Assembly: GCA_944388955.1 (NCBI GenBank)
Contig: CALXKJ010000003.1
Location: 62,001-126,000, forward strand
DNA: 64,000 nt
Source of the DNA: an uncultured Spirochaetaceae bacterium
GTDB lineage: Bacteria; Spirochaetota; Spirochaetia; Sphaerochaetales; Sphaerochaetaceae
Reading direction: 5' to 3'
The notes under the pieces: model-generated
Database searches by the model: none
The model's input: only the letters and a program-made list of their open reading frames with translations
What the model was told of the DNA's origin: nothing
Part shown: positions 41,720 through 51,702 of the stretch, in pieces
Layout of the letters: every line of letters starts with the position of its first letter
Numbering within the stretch: position 1 is the stretch's first letter
Program-made: the position numbers and the translations under genes

Positions 41720-43511
41720 TCAGAAGATTCTCCATGATGAATTCCCTTCTCTGAGGGGTATTATCTCCCATATAGAATTCCATTTTATCGCGGATATCCT
41801 TCAGGGATGCGATTGTAACAGGAAGCAGCTTGATATCATCTCCGATAAAGCGCCTGAATTCCTGAGCACCTATCTCTCCAAGACCTTTGAACCTCGTGAC
41901 TTCAGCCCCTTTTATCCTCTTCATGGCTTCATCACGCTCCGCTTCTGTGTAACAGTATTCAGTAACCTGCTTGTTGCGCACTCTGAAAAGCGGTGTCTCA
42001 AGAATGAAAAGACGACCAGAGGTGACGACCTCTTCGAAAAATGAAAGGAAGAATGTCATGAGCAGTATACGTATATGGTAGCCATCGGTATCGGCATCGG
42101 TCGCGATGACGACTTTCGAATACCTTATATCGTCAATCCCGCTCTCGATTCCAAGGGCGGCCATGATATTATAAAGCTCTTCATGCTTATAAAGCTCAGT
42201 GCGCTTGTAGCCTTGCACGTTGAATGGCTTTCCACGAAGCGCGAAGACTGCCTGCGTGTCTGGATTGCGGCTTTTTGAGATTGTACCCGCGGCGCTATCA
42301 CCCTCGGTGAGGAAGATCATCGAATTCTCCGCTTCCTTCCTGTGAGCGGCAGGCGCATTGTTTATATGATAACGGCAATCCCTGAGCTTCGCGATGTGTA
42401 CAGCTGTCTTCTTCGCCCTCTCCTTGGAATTGTTCCGCACCTCCTGCTCTTCCTTGTGGACTTTCTCATTGGTGGAGACTTTATCCTGAAGGCCCTGAGC
42501 TTTCGCCCTGTCCTTCATCAACGCGTCAATAACGGCTTCCTTCACCTCGCTGACTATCCAGGTCCTGACTTCTGTAGAACCCAGCTTATTCTTTGTCTGG
42601 CTTTCAAAGACAGGATTCTGCATCTTGATAGCTATCGCGGCAACGATACCGTCTCTTATCTCTGGAGCCTGCCAGCTCTTCCTGAAATACTCATTGATTC
42701 CCTTGAGGACACCTTCCTTAAAAGCTGCAAGGTGCGTTCCACCATCCGCTGTATGCTGTCCATTGACGTATGAGAAATAGTTCTCCCCGTATCCTGAGGT
42801 ATGGGTGAATGCGAATTCCAGATGCTCATTGCGGAAATGGATGGCTGGATAAAGCCCGTCATCCCCGATAACCTTGGAAAGCAGATCCAATAGCCCATTG
42901 CGGCTTCTGAGGATTTTCTTGTTGTATTCAATCGTAAGACCTGAATTGAGATAAGTATAATTCCAGAGTCTATCGAGAACGAAATCCTCATTGAAATGAT
43001 AATCAACGAAAATCTCGGGATCTGGCGTGAACTTCACGAGAGTGCCATCTGGCTCATCGGTTGTCCCGCTGTGCTTCTTCTTCAGATTACCTCTCTCAAA
43101 CCACGCCTCAACATATTTTCCTTCTCTGAAAGACTTCACGTAGAATTGCGATGAAAGAGCGTTAACGGCTTTAGTTCCAACACCATTGAGACCGACAGAG
43201 AACTGGAAAGCCTCATCATCATACTTTGCACCGGTATTGATGACAGATACGCATTCCACCACCTTACCTAGCGGGATGCCTCGGCCATAGTCACGCACAG
43301 TGACTTCGTTATCAAGAAGAGTTATCTCGACACGTGATCCATACTTCATGATGAATTCATCTATCGAGTTATCAACTACTTCTTTGAGCAATATGTAGAT
43401 ACCATCATCCGGATGTGAGCCGTTCCCGAGCCTTCCTATATACATGCCCGGCCTTAATCTGATGTGATCAAGCGATGACAGTGATTTTATATTTTTTTCA
43501 TCATACGCCAT
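41706..43511 (-). CDS. parE: topoisomerase IV subunit B
   Basis: A 601-residue ATPase subunit. GHKL motifs: EVVDNSIDEF, DYGRGIPLG, GLNGVGTKAVNALS; Toprim EGDSAAGT and IATDADTDGYHI; C-terminal GLGEIGAQEFRRF. No insertion as in enterobacterial GyrB. The ATG at 43511 has no Shine-Dalgarno; a promoter TTGCGG-18-TATACT ends 7 nt before it, so a leaderless mRNA is predicted. parE, parC and the pseudouridine synthase overlap and form an operon. Confidence 0.92.
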   Translation of the reverse strand: MAYDEKNIKSLSSLDHIRLRPGMYIGRLGNGSHPDDGIYILLKEVVDNSIDEFIMKYGSRVEITLLDNEVTVRDYGRGIPLGKVVECVSVINTGAKYDDEAFQFSVGLNGVGTKAVNALSSQFYVKSFREGKYVEAWFERGNLKKKHSGTTDEPDGTLVKFTPDPEIFVDYHFNEDFVLDRLWNYTYLNSGLTIEYNKKILRSRNGLLDLLSKVIGDDGLYPAIHFRNEHLEFAFTHTSGYGENYFSYVNGQHTADGGTHLAAFKEGVLKGINEYFRKSWQAPEIRDGIVAAIAIKMQNPVFESQTKNKLGSTEVRTWIVSEVKEAVIDALMKDRAKAQGLQDKVSTNEKVHKEEQEVRNNSKERAKKTAVHIAKLRDCRYHINNAPAAHRKEAENSMIFLTEGDSAAGTISKSRNPDTQAVFALRGKPFNVQGYKRTELYKHEELYNIMAALGIESGIDDIRYSKVVIATDADTDGYHIRILLMTFFLSFFEEVVTSGRLFILETPLFRVRNKQVTEYCYTEAERDEAMKRIKGAEVTRFKGLGEIGAQEFRRFIGDDIKLLPVTIASLKDIRDKMEFYMGDNTPQRREFIMENLLNVSG

Positions 43512-43518
43512 AAAATGC

Positions 43519-43548
43519 AGTATAAAGCAGATTTGCAGAATACCGCAA
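43519..43548 (-). promoter_or_regulatory. parE promoter, leaderless arrangement
   Basis: Minus strand TTGCGG (43543-43548), 18-nt spacer, TATACT (43519-43524); the 7 bases GCATTTT then lead straight into the ATG. Confidence 0.65.
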
Positions 43549-43558
43549 CTCTATGGAA

Positions 43559-44437
43559 TCATCCCCTCTTTTCCGAGATGAATAGTCCTAGAAGTGTGAG
43601 AAGTGTTCCAAGGATTATCATGAGAGTAACGGGCTCATCGAGGATTATCGCTGAGAATATAATCGTAATGACTGGCACAAGATAGATATATACACTGCTT
43701 TTCACAGCACCAAGGACTCTGACTGAGAAATTCCATGTGACAAAGCAGAGCGCGGATGCGCCAAAGCCAAGAAAGAGCATCGGGAAGAGCATCTCCGGCT
43801 CCGAGAGAGGCGTAAGGCTGAATGAAGCTCCGGATACTATGAATATTGGCAGAATGAACAGTATTCCATAGAAGAATATATGCCTCGTGACACGAATGAT
43901 ACTGTCTCCAGCTTTACCGATTTCCTTCGTGATAATCGAGTAGACAGCCCAGAGGAGAGCGGCAGCAAGCGCCAGGATATCTCCCTTGGGATTCAGCTCA
44001 AAGGAGTTTCCATTGAGGCTTATCATGACAATGCCTGTAATCGCGATAGCAAAACCGAGAAAGAAGCGCAGTGGTATTCTCTCTTTGTCTCTCTGAAGGA
44101 AATGCGCAAGAATAGCTGTGAAGAAAGGTGCTATGGAAACCATCACACTGACATTCGAGGCAAGCGTATATGTCAATGCGATATTCTCAGCAAAATAATA
44201 CAGGCACACTCCGGAAAGGCCTGCCGCGGCGTATAGCAATTCCCGTTTTGCGCTCTCAGGTTTCGTGAAATGCGGAGAAACAGCGAAAAGCGCTATATAG
44301 CCAAGAACAAAGCGGAAAAAGAGAATCTCTATCGGCATGAACACTTCAAGGAGAATCTTTGTCGCGACAAAAGTCGTCCCCCATATGACGACTGTCAGAA
44401 ATGCAGAATAGTCTGCTCCATGTATTTGCTTTTCCAT
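43559..44437 (-). CDS. DMT-superfamily (EamA) transporter
   Basis: A 292-residue inner-membrane protein with ten predicted membrane segments in two EamA repeats (first: AFLTVVIWGTTFVATKILLE; second: GDILALAAALLWAVYSIITKE). The typical VxxxxPxxxxxxA segment is SVMVSIAPFFTAILAHFL. Likely a metabolite or amino-acid exporter; substrate unknown. It stands 38 nt after the amino-acid ABC ATPase gene on the same strand. Confidence 0.88.
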   Translation of the reverse strand: MEKQIHGADYSAFLTVVIWGTTFVATKILLEVFMPIEILFFRFVLGYIALFAVSPHFTKPESAKRELLYAAAGLSGVCLYYFAENIALTYTLASNVSVMVSIAPFFTAILAHFLQRDKERIPLRFFLGFAIAITGIVMISLNGNSFELNPKGDILALAAALLWAVYSIITKEIGKAGDSIIRVTRHIFFYGILFILPIFIVSGASFSLTPLSEPEMLFPMLFLGFGASALCFVTWNFSVRVLGAVKSSVYIYLVPVITIIFSAIILDEPVTLMIILGTLLTLLGLFISEKRG

Positions 44438-44475
44438 CGATTGTCAAAAGAATCCGGGAAGACCCGGACTCTCAC

Positions 44476-45213
44476 TCATTTATCATTGAAGCGCGAGAGG
44501 AAATCCTTTGTCCTCTGGCTCTTCGGACTCGAGAAGATTTCCTCTGGTGAGCCTTCCTCCTCAATCCTGCCATCTGCCATGTAGACGACACGGTTTGAGA
44601 CTGAACGGGCGAAAGCCATCTCATGTGTGACAACAAGCATTGTCATACCGCTCTTGGCAAGATTCATCATGACATCCAGAACCTCTCCGACCATCTCCGG
44701 ATCGAGCGCTGATGTCGGCTCATCAAAAAGAAGGATTTCAGGATCCATAGCGAGAGCACGTGCAATAGCGACTCTCTGTTTCTGACCGCCTGAGAGCTGC
44801 CTCGGCTTCGCGTTGATATACAGCTCCATGCCGACTTTTGAAAGATATTTGAGCGCTTTTGCCTTCGCCTCTTCCTTTCCTCTCTTAAGAACGTGTGTCT
44901 GTCCGATGATACAATTCTCAAGCACGGTATAATTATTGAAGAGGTTGAAGGACTGGAATACCATTCCGACCTTTGTCCTGTATGTGTCCTCGTCAATCTC
45001 ACCACGGAGGATATCCTTGCCATGGTAGAGAATTCTTCCGCCTGTAGCTTCCTCAAGCATATTGATGCATCTCAGAAGCGTTGATTTTCCGGATCCAGAC
45101 GAACCGATAATACTTATGACATCACCTTTTGATACATTGAAGTCTATATCTTTCAAGACCTCGTTCGTGCCAAATGTCTTCACCAGGTGCTCTACTTTCA
45201 GAATCGTTTCCAT
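44476..45213 (-). CDS. polar amino-acid ABC transporter ATPase (GlnQ-like)
   Basis: A 245-residue ATPase. Walker [11 protein letters not shown]-loop [17 protein letters not shown], signature [15 protein letters not shown], Walker [17 protein letters not shown], switch histidine VVTHEM. The FNLFNNYT segment is typical of PAAT-family ATPases for glutamine, arginine or other polar amino acids. The ATG at 45213 overlaps the permease stop as TGATG with GGAGG upstream; an ATG at 45219 is also possible. Last gene of a binding protein-permease-ATPase operon. Confidence 0.92.
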   Translation of the reverse strand: METILKVEHLVKTFGTNEVLKDIDFNVSKGDVISIIGSSGSGKSTLLRCINMLEEATGGRILYHGKDILRGEIDEDTYRTKVGMVFQSFNLFNNYTVLENCIIGQTHVLKRGKEEAKAKALKYLSKVGMELYINAKPRQLSGGQKQRVAIARALAMDPEILLFDEPTSALDPEMVGEVLDVMMNLAKSGMTMLVVTHEMAFARSVSNRVVYMADGRIEEEGSPEEIFSSPKSQRTKDFLSRFNDK

Positions 45214-46013
45214 CAGCATGTTCCTCCCTTCTTTGAATCATAGCGAGTGAGACCGCTTGTGAATGCGAGAGTGTCCGTAGTCGCAAGATCGAAATTAGAA
45301 GGCCCGTCCATCCTTGATTCAATATAGCGGAGGATCCGCGAGCATGCGAAAGTAAGCACGAAGTAGATTATCATTGTCACGGTCGCGGCTTCAAAGTATG
45401 TGTAAAGAGCACCGGAGATGCTCTTGAATGTGAAGAAGAGCTCGACTGTACCGATAATCGAGAGTACACAAGTATCCTTTATGTTGATGATGAGGTTATT
45501 GCCAATCTGAGGCATTATGTTTCTCAGAGCCTGAGGCAGGATGACAAGTATCATCGTCTGGAACTGTGACATACCGATAGCTCTTGCACCTTCTCTCTGT
45601 CCCGGGTCAACAGAAAGGATTCCTCCCCTGACTGTCTCAGCCATGTACGCGCCGGTGTTTACAGAGACGATTATAATCGCAGCGCTCCACATGCCGAGAT
45701 TGATACCGAACACAGAGCTCATTCCGTAATAAATGAAAGCAGCCTGAAGCATCATAGGAGTTCCCCTGAATATCTCCACATATGCATTCAGTATGAATTT
45801 CACGACTTTGAGAAAACCTCTTTTGAAAAGACCATCTTTTCTATGGGGCTCTATAGTCTGGACAAGCCCGACTGCGAATCCTATCACGCAGCCGAGCAAG
45901 GTGCATATGATGGCTATTGCCATCGTAGTGGCGGCTCCCTTCAGAAGGGAACCGCTGTACTCCTGGAGGATATAAAGCATCCTCTGCAGGAAGTTCATTT
46001 CAGAAATAGACAT
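45213..46013 (-). CDS. polar amino-acid ABC permease
   Basis: A 266-residue HisM/GlnP-type permease. First segment around 20-45; the motif [18 protein letters not shown] is diagnostic for this family, and the EAA loop is [34 protein letters not shown] in two runs around the glycine. Likely a homodimer. It has GGTGG before the ATG and lies 11 nt after the binding-protein gene. A hydrophilic C-terminal tail of 25 residues ends in cysteine. Confidence 0.92.
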   Translation of the reverse strand: MSISEMNFLQRMLYILQEYSGSLLKGAATTMAIAIICTLLGCVIGFAVGLVQTIEPHRKDGLFKRGFLKVVKFILNAYVEIFRGTPMMLQAAFIYYGMSSVFGINLGMWSAAIIIVSVNTGAYMAETVRGGILSVDPGQREGARAIGMSQFQTMILVILPQALRNIMPQIGNNLIINIKDTCVLSIIGTVELFFTFKSISGALYTYFEAATVTMIIYFVLTFACSRILRYIESRMDGPSNFDLATTDTLAFTSGLTRYDSKKGGTC

Positions 46014-46024
46014 GTTACCACCGA

Positions 46025-46861
46025 TTACTGTGCGAGCGGCTGAACAGCGATAGCTTCATCCATCATTCTGTTGAAGTCATCCACTGTAAGCGTTGCAAGC
46101 ACGCTGTTGATTTTATCGAGAAGCTCTGTGTTACCTTTCCTTACGGAGATTCCGATGTTGATTTCTTCCTGGCTGACCTGGAAGTCATCATCAGAACCTG
46201 CGAAATCAAGAAGTCTCATATTAGGATAAGCAACGAGAGCGGCTGTTCCTGTAGGCATATCCGTGCAGACCACATCAACTCTTCCGCTGTTGAGTGCAAC
46301 AAGCATCGCAGGTGCGCTCTCCTGTGCAGGAAGGATATTGGCATCCGGAATCTGTGGCAGACATACATCATACCAGATAGTACCAAGCTGGCTTGTGCAT
46401 GTTGCACCCGCAAGATCCTGTACGCCCTGAGCGTTTTCATACTTGCTTCCAGCGTTCACGAGACAGATGATGGATGCGTAGTAGTAAGGAGTTGTGAAAT
46501 CTACCATCTGAAGACGCTCGGATGTGATTGACTGTCCCGCGATAACACAGTCTACAGTACCTGAGAGAACAGCAGGAACAAGGGAATCCCAGTCAAGCTT
46601 GACGATTTCAAGCTCCATTCCAAGTTCCTCAGCGATGAGCTTTGCCATCATTACATCATAGCCATACGCATAATCTTTGGAGCCAGAAATAGGGACAGCG
46701 CCATTGGCGTCTGTTGTCTGTGTCCAGTTGTATGGTGCGTAACCGCATTCCATAGCGACTGTGAGTGTATTATCCTGAGCAGATGAATTATCCTTGCTGC
46801 CACCCGCGAAAAGCGAGATAGACATAAGTACGATAAGAGCAATTGCTGTGAATCTTTTCAT
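46025..46861 (-). CDS. polar amino-acid-binding protein (SBP family 3)
   Basis: A 278-residue periplasmic binding protein for a polar amino acid. The signal peptide ends S-L-F-A-G-G-S-K without lipobox cysteine. Family features: VAMECGYAPYNW, GYDVMMAKLIAEELGMELEIV, DCVIAGQSITSERLQMVDFTTPYY, CTSQLGTI, and VDVVCTDMPTG. The start at 46861 is preferred because AGAGG is 7 nt upstream; the ATG at 46867 is only one base from that site. It has a strong promoter. Confidence 0.9.
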   Translation of the reverse strand: MKRFTAIALIVLMSISLFAGGSKDNSSAQDNTLTVAMECGYAPYNWTQTTDANGAVPISGSKDYAYGYDVMMAKLIAEELGMELEIVKLDWDSLVPAVLSGTVDCVIAGQSITSERLQMVDFTTPYYYASIICLVNAGSKYENAQGVQDLAGATCTSQLGTIWYDVCLPQIPDANILPAQESAPAMLVALNSGRVDVVCTDMPTGTAALVAYPNMRLLDFAGSDDDFQVSQEEINIGISVRKGNTELLDKINSVLATLTVDDFNRMMDEAIAVQPLAQ

Positions 46862-46890
46862 TTTCATACCTCTTGAATATGTATGAATGG

Positions 46891-46919
46891 ATAGTAGCCA
46901 CCAGTTACAATAATGTCAA
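46891..46919 (-). promoter_or_regulatory. promoter of the amino-acid ABC operon
   Basis: Perfect -35 TTGACA (46914-46919), 17-nt spacer, TACTAT (46891-46896). Start near 46884, leader about 20 nt. Confidence 0.75.
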
Positions 46920-46941
46920 GATGTTACAAACAAAAGATTCT

Positions 46942-46957
46942 TGTTATTATAATAACA
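46942..46957. promoter_or_regulatory. perfect 16-bp AT-rich palindrome upstream of the amino-acid operon
   Basis: TGTTATTATAATAACA, fully symmetrical, 23 bp upstream of the -35 and just after the stop of the neighbouring gene. It could be an operator. As RNA it would make an 8-bp AU stem, weak for termination. Confidence 0.45.
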
Positions 46958-46961
46958 TTGT

Positions 46962-49325
46962 CTAAAAAACAAAGCCAGCTCCCACATCCACGCTCCACCA
47001 AAGTTTGTTGAATAAATACGCGCCACCCACCTTCACTATGAGGTCGATATCGAAAACTTCCTCTCCTGTCTCAGTATTTGCCATCGATATTGTCATAATA
47101 GCACCAAGACTGAGATTGGCGTATATCGCCTCGACTGGTTTGATATTCTCAAAATAGACGCCGCCGAGTCTTGCGGAAAAGATAAGACCAACCATCTCTT
47201 GCAGAGGATAAATAAAATCTGCACCAGCAGCTCCGCCAAGTGCCCTATTCTGTTTTGGCAATATGAGCAAATCGACTACAGGTCTCAATGAACCCCTGTA
47301 ATTCCAGAAATCCAAGTTGAATGTGACTCTCACTATAGGATTGATAGTATATGGAGAAGTTGAGTTCGGAAATTTATCCATCAATACATTGAATCCAACC
47401 TCCGGAGTGCCGAAATTTCTGTCTTTAAGATAGGAAATACCATTTATTGTAGAGGCGCGGAATTCAGCAAGCGCCTGCTCCCTCCGCTGGGCCTCTCGCT
47501 GGGCCACAGCGGCCTTTCTCGCCTCTTCTTCTTTTCTTGCCTCTTCCTTCGCTCTTCTTTCTTCTTCAGCTCTCAGCCGCTCAAGCCGTTCCTCTTCCGC
47601 TTTCTTCCTCTCCTCAATTCTCCTTTCCTCCGCCGCTTTTCTCTCTTCTATCCTTTCTCTTTCTCCATTGGCATCAAGACTCCAATAGCTACTATAAAGC
47701 GTACTGACCTTTTCTTCTGGGTAAAATGCAGAACTAGTATCAAAAAGCTTTGAAGAGGGCACATAAACCACGAATTCCGCATAATGAGAGAGAGGAAGAT
47801 CCATCTCATATCGCTCATCAGATGAATAAAGCAGCGCATTGTTATCCCTACGGCGCACCTCAACAGAGGTTATCACTATGTGACACGAGCTATCGCCGGC
47901 ATAGCATTTCACGCTGTAATCTATATCAAGAATATAGGCATAGGAGTAAGACGTGAGGAAATTCAGAAGCTCGTTGACTTCGTCACGGTAAGCGTAATAT
48001 GTGTCATTCTCATCATTTTCAATACCAAGCCAGTCCCATAAGGATATATAGAAAGGTATCCTGATTGATTCTGTGCCGATTGTAAGGACGGCTTCTCCTA
48101 CCCATCTATTGTCTCCCAAGTCGAACCCGAGAATCCTAGTCGATAGCTCAGAACTCGGCGACGTAATGCTGAACGTGGAGTCTGTAAGATTTCTCATCGC
48201 ATTCTGTCCACGCTGGGAAATAGAGATAAGCTCCTGGACTGCCAAATTGTAATTCCGCATGGCAGTAGCCTGATATTCCTCAAGGATTTCTTTCTTGGCT
48301 TCCCTTATCTCCGCCTCTCTTGCTTCCTTGGCCGCATCCGTGACACGTCCGAGCGAATTCCGCTCAAAAGGAAGATACTCTTCCGCTCTTATGCTCTCCT
48401 CTGCAGCTCTTACTTCATTCTCATAACGCGCTTCATAATTCGAGAAGAGCGTCTGGATTCCGTTTTTTGCGAAATTATAAGCCTGCATGAAGCCTTCTAT
48501 GCGTCTGATTGACGAAAGAGCCGGGGAAGCGGCACTTTCCGTGTTTATCTCAATAGAAGAAAGACTCTCAACCAGCTCTCTCTGGGATTTGCTGAACGCC
48601 CAGAGGTCATCTTCCGCTTCCTTTTTCTGGGCCAATCTCAGCACTCTTTGCTCTCTCTGGATACGATCCAAATCTTCCAGGGCCTTCTCCAGCTCTTTTC
48701 TCCCCAGCTGCGATATGGTGCCAAGCTCCTCCTGCATCTCAAGATTGTCAACACTCTGCTGAGCCTTGTTGAGGTTAACGACAAGAGCATTCTGGTACAT
48801 TGCTTCAATATCGGCAGAATTCGTCGGAACAGAAGGAATATCCATATCATCATCAAGCATGGAGACTATGACTGAATAGCGTTCATACATCTTTAACTGC
48901 GCATATATTCTCTGATATGTCTCATATGTAATGCCATCCTTCTCGATTGTCTCATAGAGATTGTTGATAATCGAAACGCTATCCCTGATACGATCCAGAT
49001 AAAGATTGATTGAGCTTTCAGGGATTATCCTTGTTGCTGTGAATACCCCTTCGTGTTCTTCTATGCTGTACTCCGCACCAAGAAAGTCTGTGGAATACGA
49101 GGAATGGATTGCGGTAATCATGTAGCTGACATTATCAGTACCATCATCTGCATCAATTATCTTTGTCCTGGAAATCGTAGTCAGCGCTATACGCTGAGCG
49201 AGCGCGTCATCTGCATTCTGCAGCGCTTCTGCCCTCGTTTTTCCAGTACCCTCCGCTTTTATGTCTTCAGAAAAAACGGGAAAGGCCATAACAATCATGA
49301 TAATGGAAGCAATCAGAAACCTCAT
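46962..49325 (-). CDS. giant envelope protein with single-helix segment (paralogue 2)
   Basis: A 787-residue exported protein, sister of 49345-51675 and 29108-31441. Signal peptide (to about 19, P-V-F-S-E). The head AEGTGKTRAEALQNADDALAQRI matches the LPP20/FlgT-N pattern. A helical middle and a conserved beta domain follow (RWVGEAVLTIGTESIRIPFYISLWDWLG; YSVKCYAGDSSCHIVITSVEVRRRD). Next is an uninterrupted charged stretch at about 550-620 rich in E/R/K/A (RKKAEEERLERLRAEEERR), then a C-terminal strand-rich region ending GAGFVF, probably an outer-membrane barrel. GGGGG before the ATG. Function unknown. Confidence 0.7.
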   Translation of the reverse strand: MRFLIASIIMIVMAFPVFSEDIKAEGTGKTRAEALQNADDALAQRIALTTISRTKIIDADDGTDNVSYMITAIHSSYSTDFLGAEYSIEEHEGVFTATRIIPESSINLYLDRIRDSVSIINNLYETIEKDGITYETYQRIYAQLKMYERYSVIVSMLDDDMDIPSVPTNSADIEAMYQNALVVNLNKAQQSVDNLEMQEELGTISQLGRKELEKALEDLDRIQREQRVLRLAQKKEAEDDLWAFSKSQRELVESLSSIEINTESAASPALSSIRRIEGFMQAYNFAKNGIQTLFSNYEARYENEVRAAEESIRAEEYLPFERNSLGRVTDAAKEAREAEIREAKKEILEEYQATAMRNYNLAVQELISISQRGQNAMRNLTDSTFSITSPSSELSTRILGFDLGDNRWVGEAVLTIGTESIRIPFYISLWDWLGIENDENDTYYAYRDEVNELLNFLTSYSYAYILDIDYSVKCYAGDSSCHIVITSVEVRRRDNNALLYSSDERYEMDLPLSHYAEFVVYVPSSKLFDTSSAFYPEEKVSTLYSSYWSLDANGERERIEERKAAEERRIEERKKAEEERLERLRAEEERRAKEEARKEEEARKAAVAQREAQRREQALAEFRASTINGISYLKDRNFGTPEVGFNVLMDKFPNSTSPYTINPIVRVTFNLDFWNYRGSLRPVVDLLILPKQNRALGGAAGADFIYPLQEMVGLIFSARLGGVYFENIKPVEAIYANLSLGAIMTISMANTETGEEVFDIDLIVKVGGAYLFNKLWWSVDVGAGFVF

Positions 49326-49344
49326 TAATTATCCCCCTGCATAA

Positions 49345-51675
49345 TCAGAAATGTGACATAACGGGCGCAAGACCGATTATCAACGTTCCACCGATACCGA
49401 AATTGCCAAAAGCCCATACAAAATCAACGGTTCCTCCAATCGTCATATCAACTCCCGGGAAAATAGAAGGAATTTTCATTGTTACTCCACCTCCGAGATC
49501 CGCAAATATGCTTGTTCCGAAAGAGACACCATCGAAATACACGCCACCCAGCTTTGCAGAAGCAATCAGGCCGATACTATCAGACAACGGATATATGAAA
49601 TCACAGCCAATCGCGCCGCCGATAGCATCAGATATTCTGCTTCTGCCCTCATCTGCACGACCTAAGATAAAACTGATATTGGGCCTTAACGAATTTCTGT
49701 AATTGAAATAATCCATGTTGTATGTGAATCTTACCATTAAGGACATATCTGCATGGAGCTTGTTCATGTTCTCATTGACCATGAAATAAGAACCGGTACC
49801 GATTTCGAAAGAGCCAATACCCCATGAAGCAAGATACTGGTAGCCGTTGATACTGGTAGCTCTGTACTCCTCAGCTTCAGCCCTTTCCTTTCTCTGTCTT
49901 GCCTGTTCCTCCCTGAGCCTCTGCTCTTCCTGAGCTCTCGCAGCTTCTCTGGCTTCTCTTTCCTCAGCTTCTTTTTCCTCTTGCATTTTCGCTTGAATTC
50001 TCTCTTCCTCGCGTCTTGCCTCCCCTTCTTCAGTAATCGAGGAATATGCACTATCCAAGCTCTGAATGGAATATTGAATCGTGCTGTCAAGATAAGACTC
50101 CACAAGGTAAGAATCTGGTACATAACCAGTGAAAATAGTGTCGGAAGAGAAAGGTAGATGGAAGACTGTAGCATCAGCCACCCTTCCAACTTTTCTCCCA
50201 TTTTCTGCATTCCGGACTGTGAAAGACTCGATAGTTACACGATAACCTTCTTCTCCCGCATAGCATTTCATTGAGTACTCGATATCAATGGTGATGGCAT
50301 AAGGGAAAGATTGGAGGATATCAGTAAGATGCTGTATTTCCTCTCTGTAGCGGTAATATGTCTCATCATTATCTGGATGTACGCCAAGCATGTCCCAGAG
50401 TGATATGTAAAATGGTATCGTAAACGTTCCTGAGCCGATTGTCAGCTCAGCCTTTCCATTCCATCTAAGGTTCTCTGCATCGAATCCTGATACACGGCAA
50501 GACATATCCTGTCCCGGAAAAGATGCAGAGAAAGACGGCGCGTCGTTGAGCTTTATCATCGCCTCCTGTCCCATCTCGGCAATTGCCGAAATCACAGGAA
50601 AGACCGATTGATAATGATCCATGGCATCTTTCTTATAAAGGGCTTCAATCTTTTCTTTCTCTCCTGCAATGAATTTATCACGGGCTGCTAAAGCGTCTGA
50701 AGAAGGCGCGAATCCAAGGCTTCCCTTTTCCCACTCAAAATATTCCGCTTCCTTGATTTCCGCTTCTATCTCATCGCCAGCTTCTTCGCACTGCTTTTCA
50801 TAATTTTTGATAACATAATCAAGATCATCGATGTATGAGCGATAGGCCTTCCTGACAGCTTCTATCTCATTCATATAGGAAGCTGCGGTCTGCAGACTCT
50901 CATTCTCTGCGATTTCAACCTGGCCATATCTGAGACCGAATGCTTTTCTTTCAGCTTCCGCTTCCATCTGCTGTATTTCGGAGAGCGTGTCCCTTTCCAT
51001 GTACAGCGCCTCAAGCTCTGCTTTGGCAGCTTCGATTTCCTTGCCTTCTTCATCTGACAGGAGACCAAGTTCACGCTGTATCTCAAGCTCTCTTATCCGC
51101 TGCTCAGCTGTATTCACACCTTGTGAAAGCGAGCTTTGATACATTGCCTCGACATCAACGGAGTTCGTTGGGATTGACGGAATCTCAACCTTTCCGTCGC
51201 GAAGCAGGCTGACGATGACTGAATTCCTCTCGTAATCGTCAATCGCCTCAAGCAATCTATGATAATATTCAAGATCTATACCGTTACGTTTAACTCGACT
51301 ATAAAGGCTGTTTATCTCAGAAACATTTTCATCAAGAAGCTTTCGGTAATCACGATAAGATCTCTCCTTGATTGTTCTCTCCGCTTCAAAGCTTCCATTT
51401 TCTTTCTCTTTTACTTTCAGATCGGAAAATGGAAACTCCCCTGTATCTGACGAATCGCTGGAAATATCTATAGAATCCACAGCTTTCGAGCTATTATCAG
51501 CAGAAACTCTGCGCATCTCTGCGGAATAAGAAGCATATATCTGCTGACTCAGCGCCGCATCTGCTTTCGCTATCGCCTCTTCTTCCGTTGCTCCTGTACC
51601 AATACCGACTATATCGCGAGAGAAAACTGGAAGCATTGCTAATAAAACAGCGCAAAACAGTAAGATTCTTCTCAT
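49345..51675 (-). CDS. giant envelope protein with single-helix segment (paralogue 3)
   Basis: A 776-residue exported protein, 19 nt upstream of paralogue 2 and co-transcribed. Signal peptide ends L-P-V-F-S-R. The head VGIGTGATEEEAIAKADAALSQQI, SIPTNSVDVEAMYQSSLSQ (also in paralogue 2), a helical middle, and the beta domain WNGKAELTIGSGTFTIPFYISLWDMLG are shared. Then comes an E/R/K/A-rich helix of about 65 residues and the tail INGYQYLASWG with C-terminal strands. A tandem duplication is likely. Predicted to bridge periplasm and outer membrane; function unknown. Confidence 0.7.
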   Translation of the reverse strand: MRRILLFCAVLLAMLPVFSRDIVGIGTGATEEEAIAKADAALSQQIYASYSAEMRRVSADNSSKAVDSIDISSDSSDTGEFPFSDLKVKEKENGSFEAERTIKERSYRDYRKLLDENVSEINSLYSRVKRNGIDLEYYHRLLEAIDDYERNSVIVSLLRDGKVEIPSIPTNSVDVEAMYQSSLSQGVNTAEQRIRELEIQRELGLLSDEEGKEIEAAKAELEALYMERDTLSEIQQMEAEAERKAFGLRYGQVEIAENESLQTAASYMNEIEAVRKAYRSYIDDLDYVIKNYEKQCEEAGDEIEAEIKEAEYFEWEKGSLGFAPSSDALAARDKFIAGEKEKIEALYKKDAMDHYQSVFPVISAIAEMGQEAMIKLNDAPSFSASFPGQDMSCRVSGFDAENLRWNGKAELTIGSGTFTIPFYISLWDMLGVHPDNDETYYRYREEIQHLTDILQSFPYAITIDIEYSMKCYAGEEGYRVTIESFTVRNAENGRKVGRVADATVFHLPFSSDTIFTGYVPDSYLVESYLDSTIQYSIQSLDSAYSSITEEGEARREEERIQAKMQEEKEAEEREAREAARAQEEQRLREEQARQRKERAEAEEYRATSINGYQYLASWGIGSFEIGTGSYFMVNENMNKLHADMSLMVRFTYNMDYFNYRNSLRPNISFILGRADEGRSRISDAIGGAIGCDFIYPLSDSIGLIASAKLGGVYFDGVSFGTSIFADLGGGVTMKIPSIFPGVDMTIGGTVDFVWAFGNFGIGGTLIIGLAPVMSHF

Positions 51676-51702
51676 CCTCAGCCCCCAAATGCAATATGTT
51701 TT

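Noticed and set aside
47440-47660. E/R-rich coding stretch considered as a DNA tandem repeat
   Set aside because: The repetition is at amino-acid composition level (charged helix) without regular DNA units.
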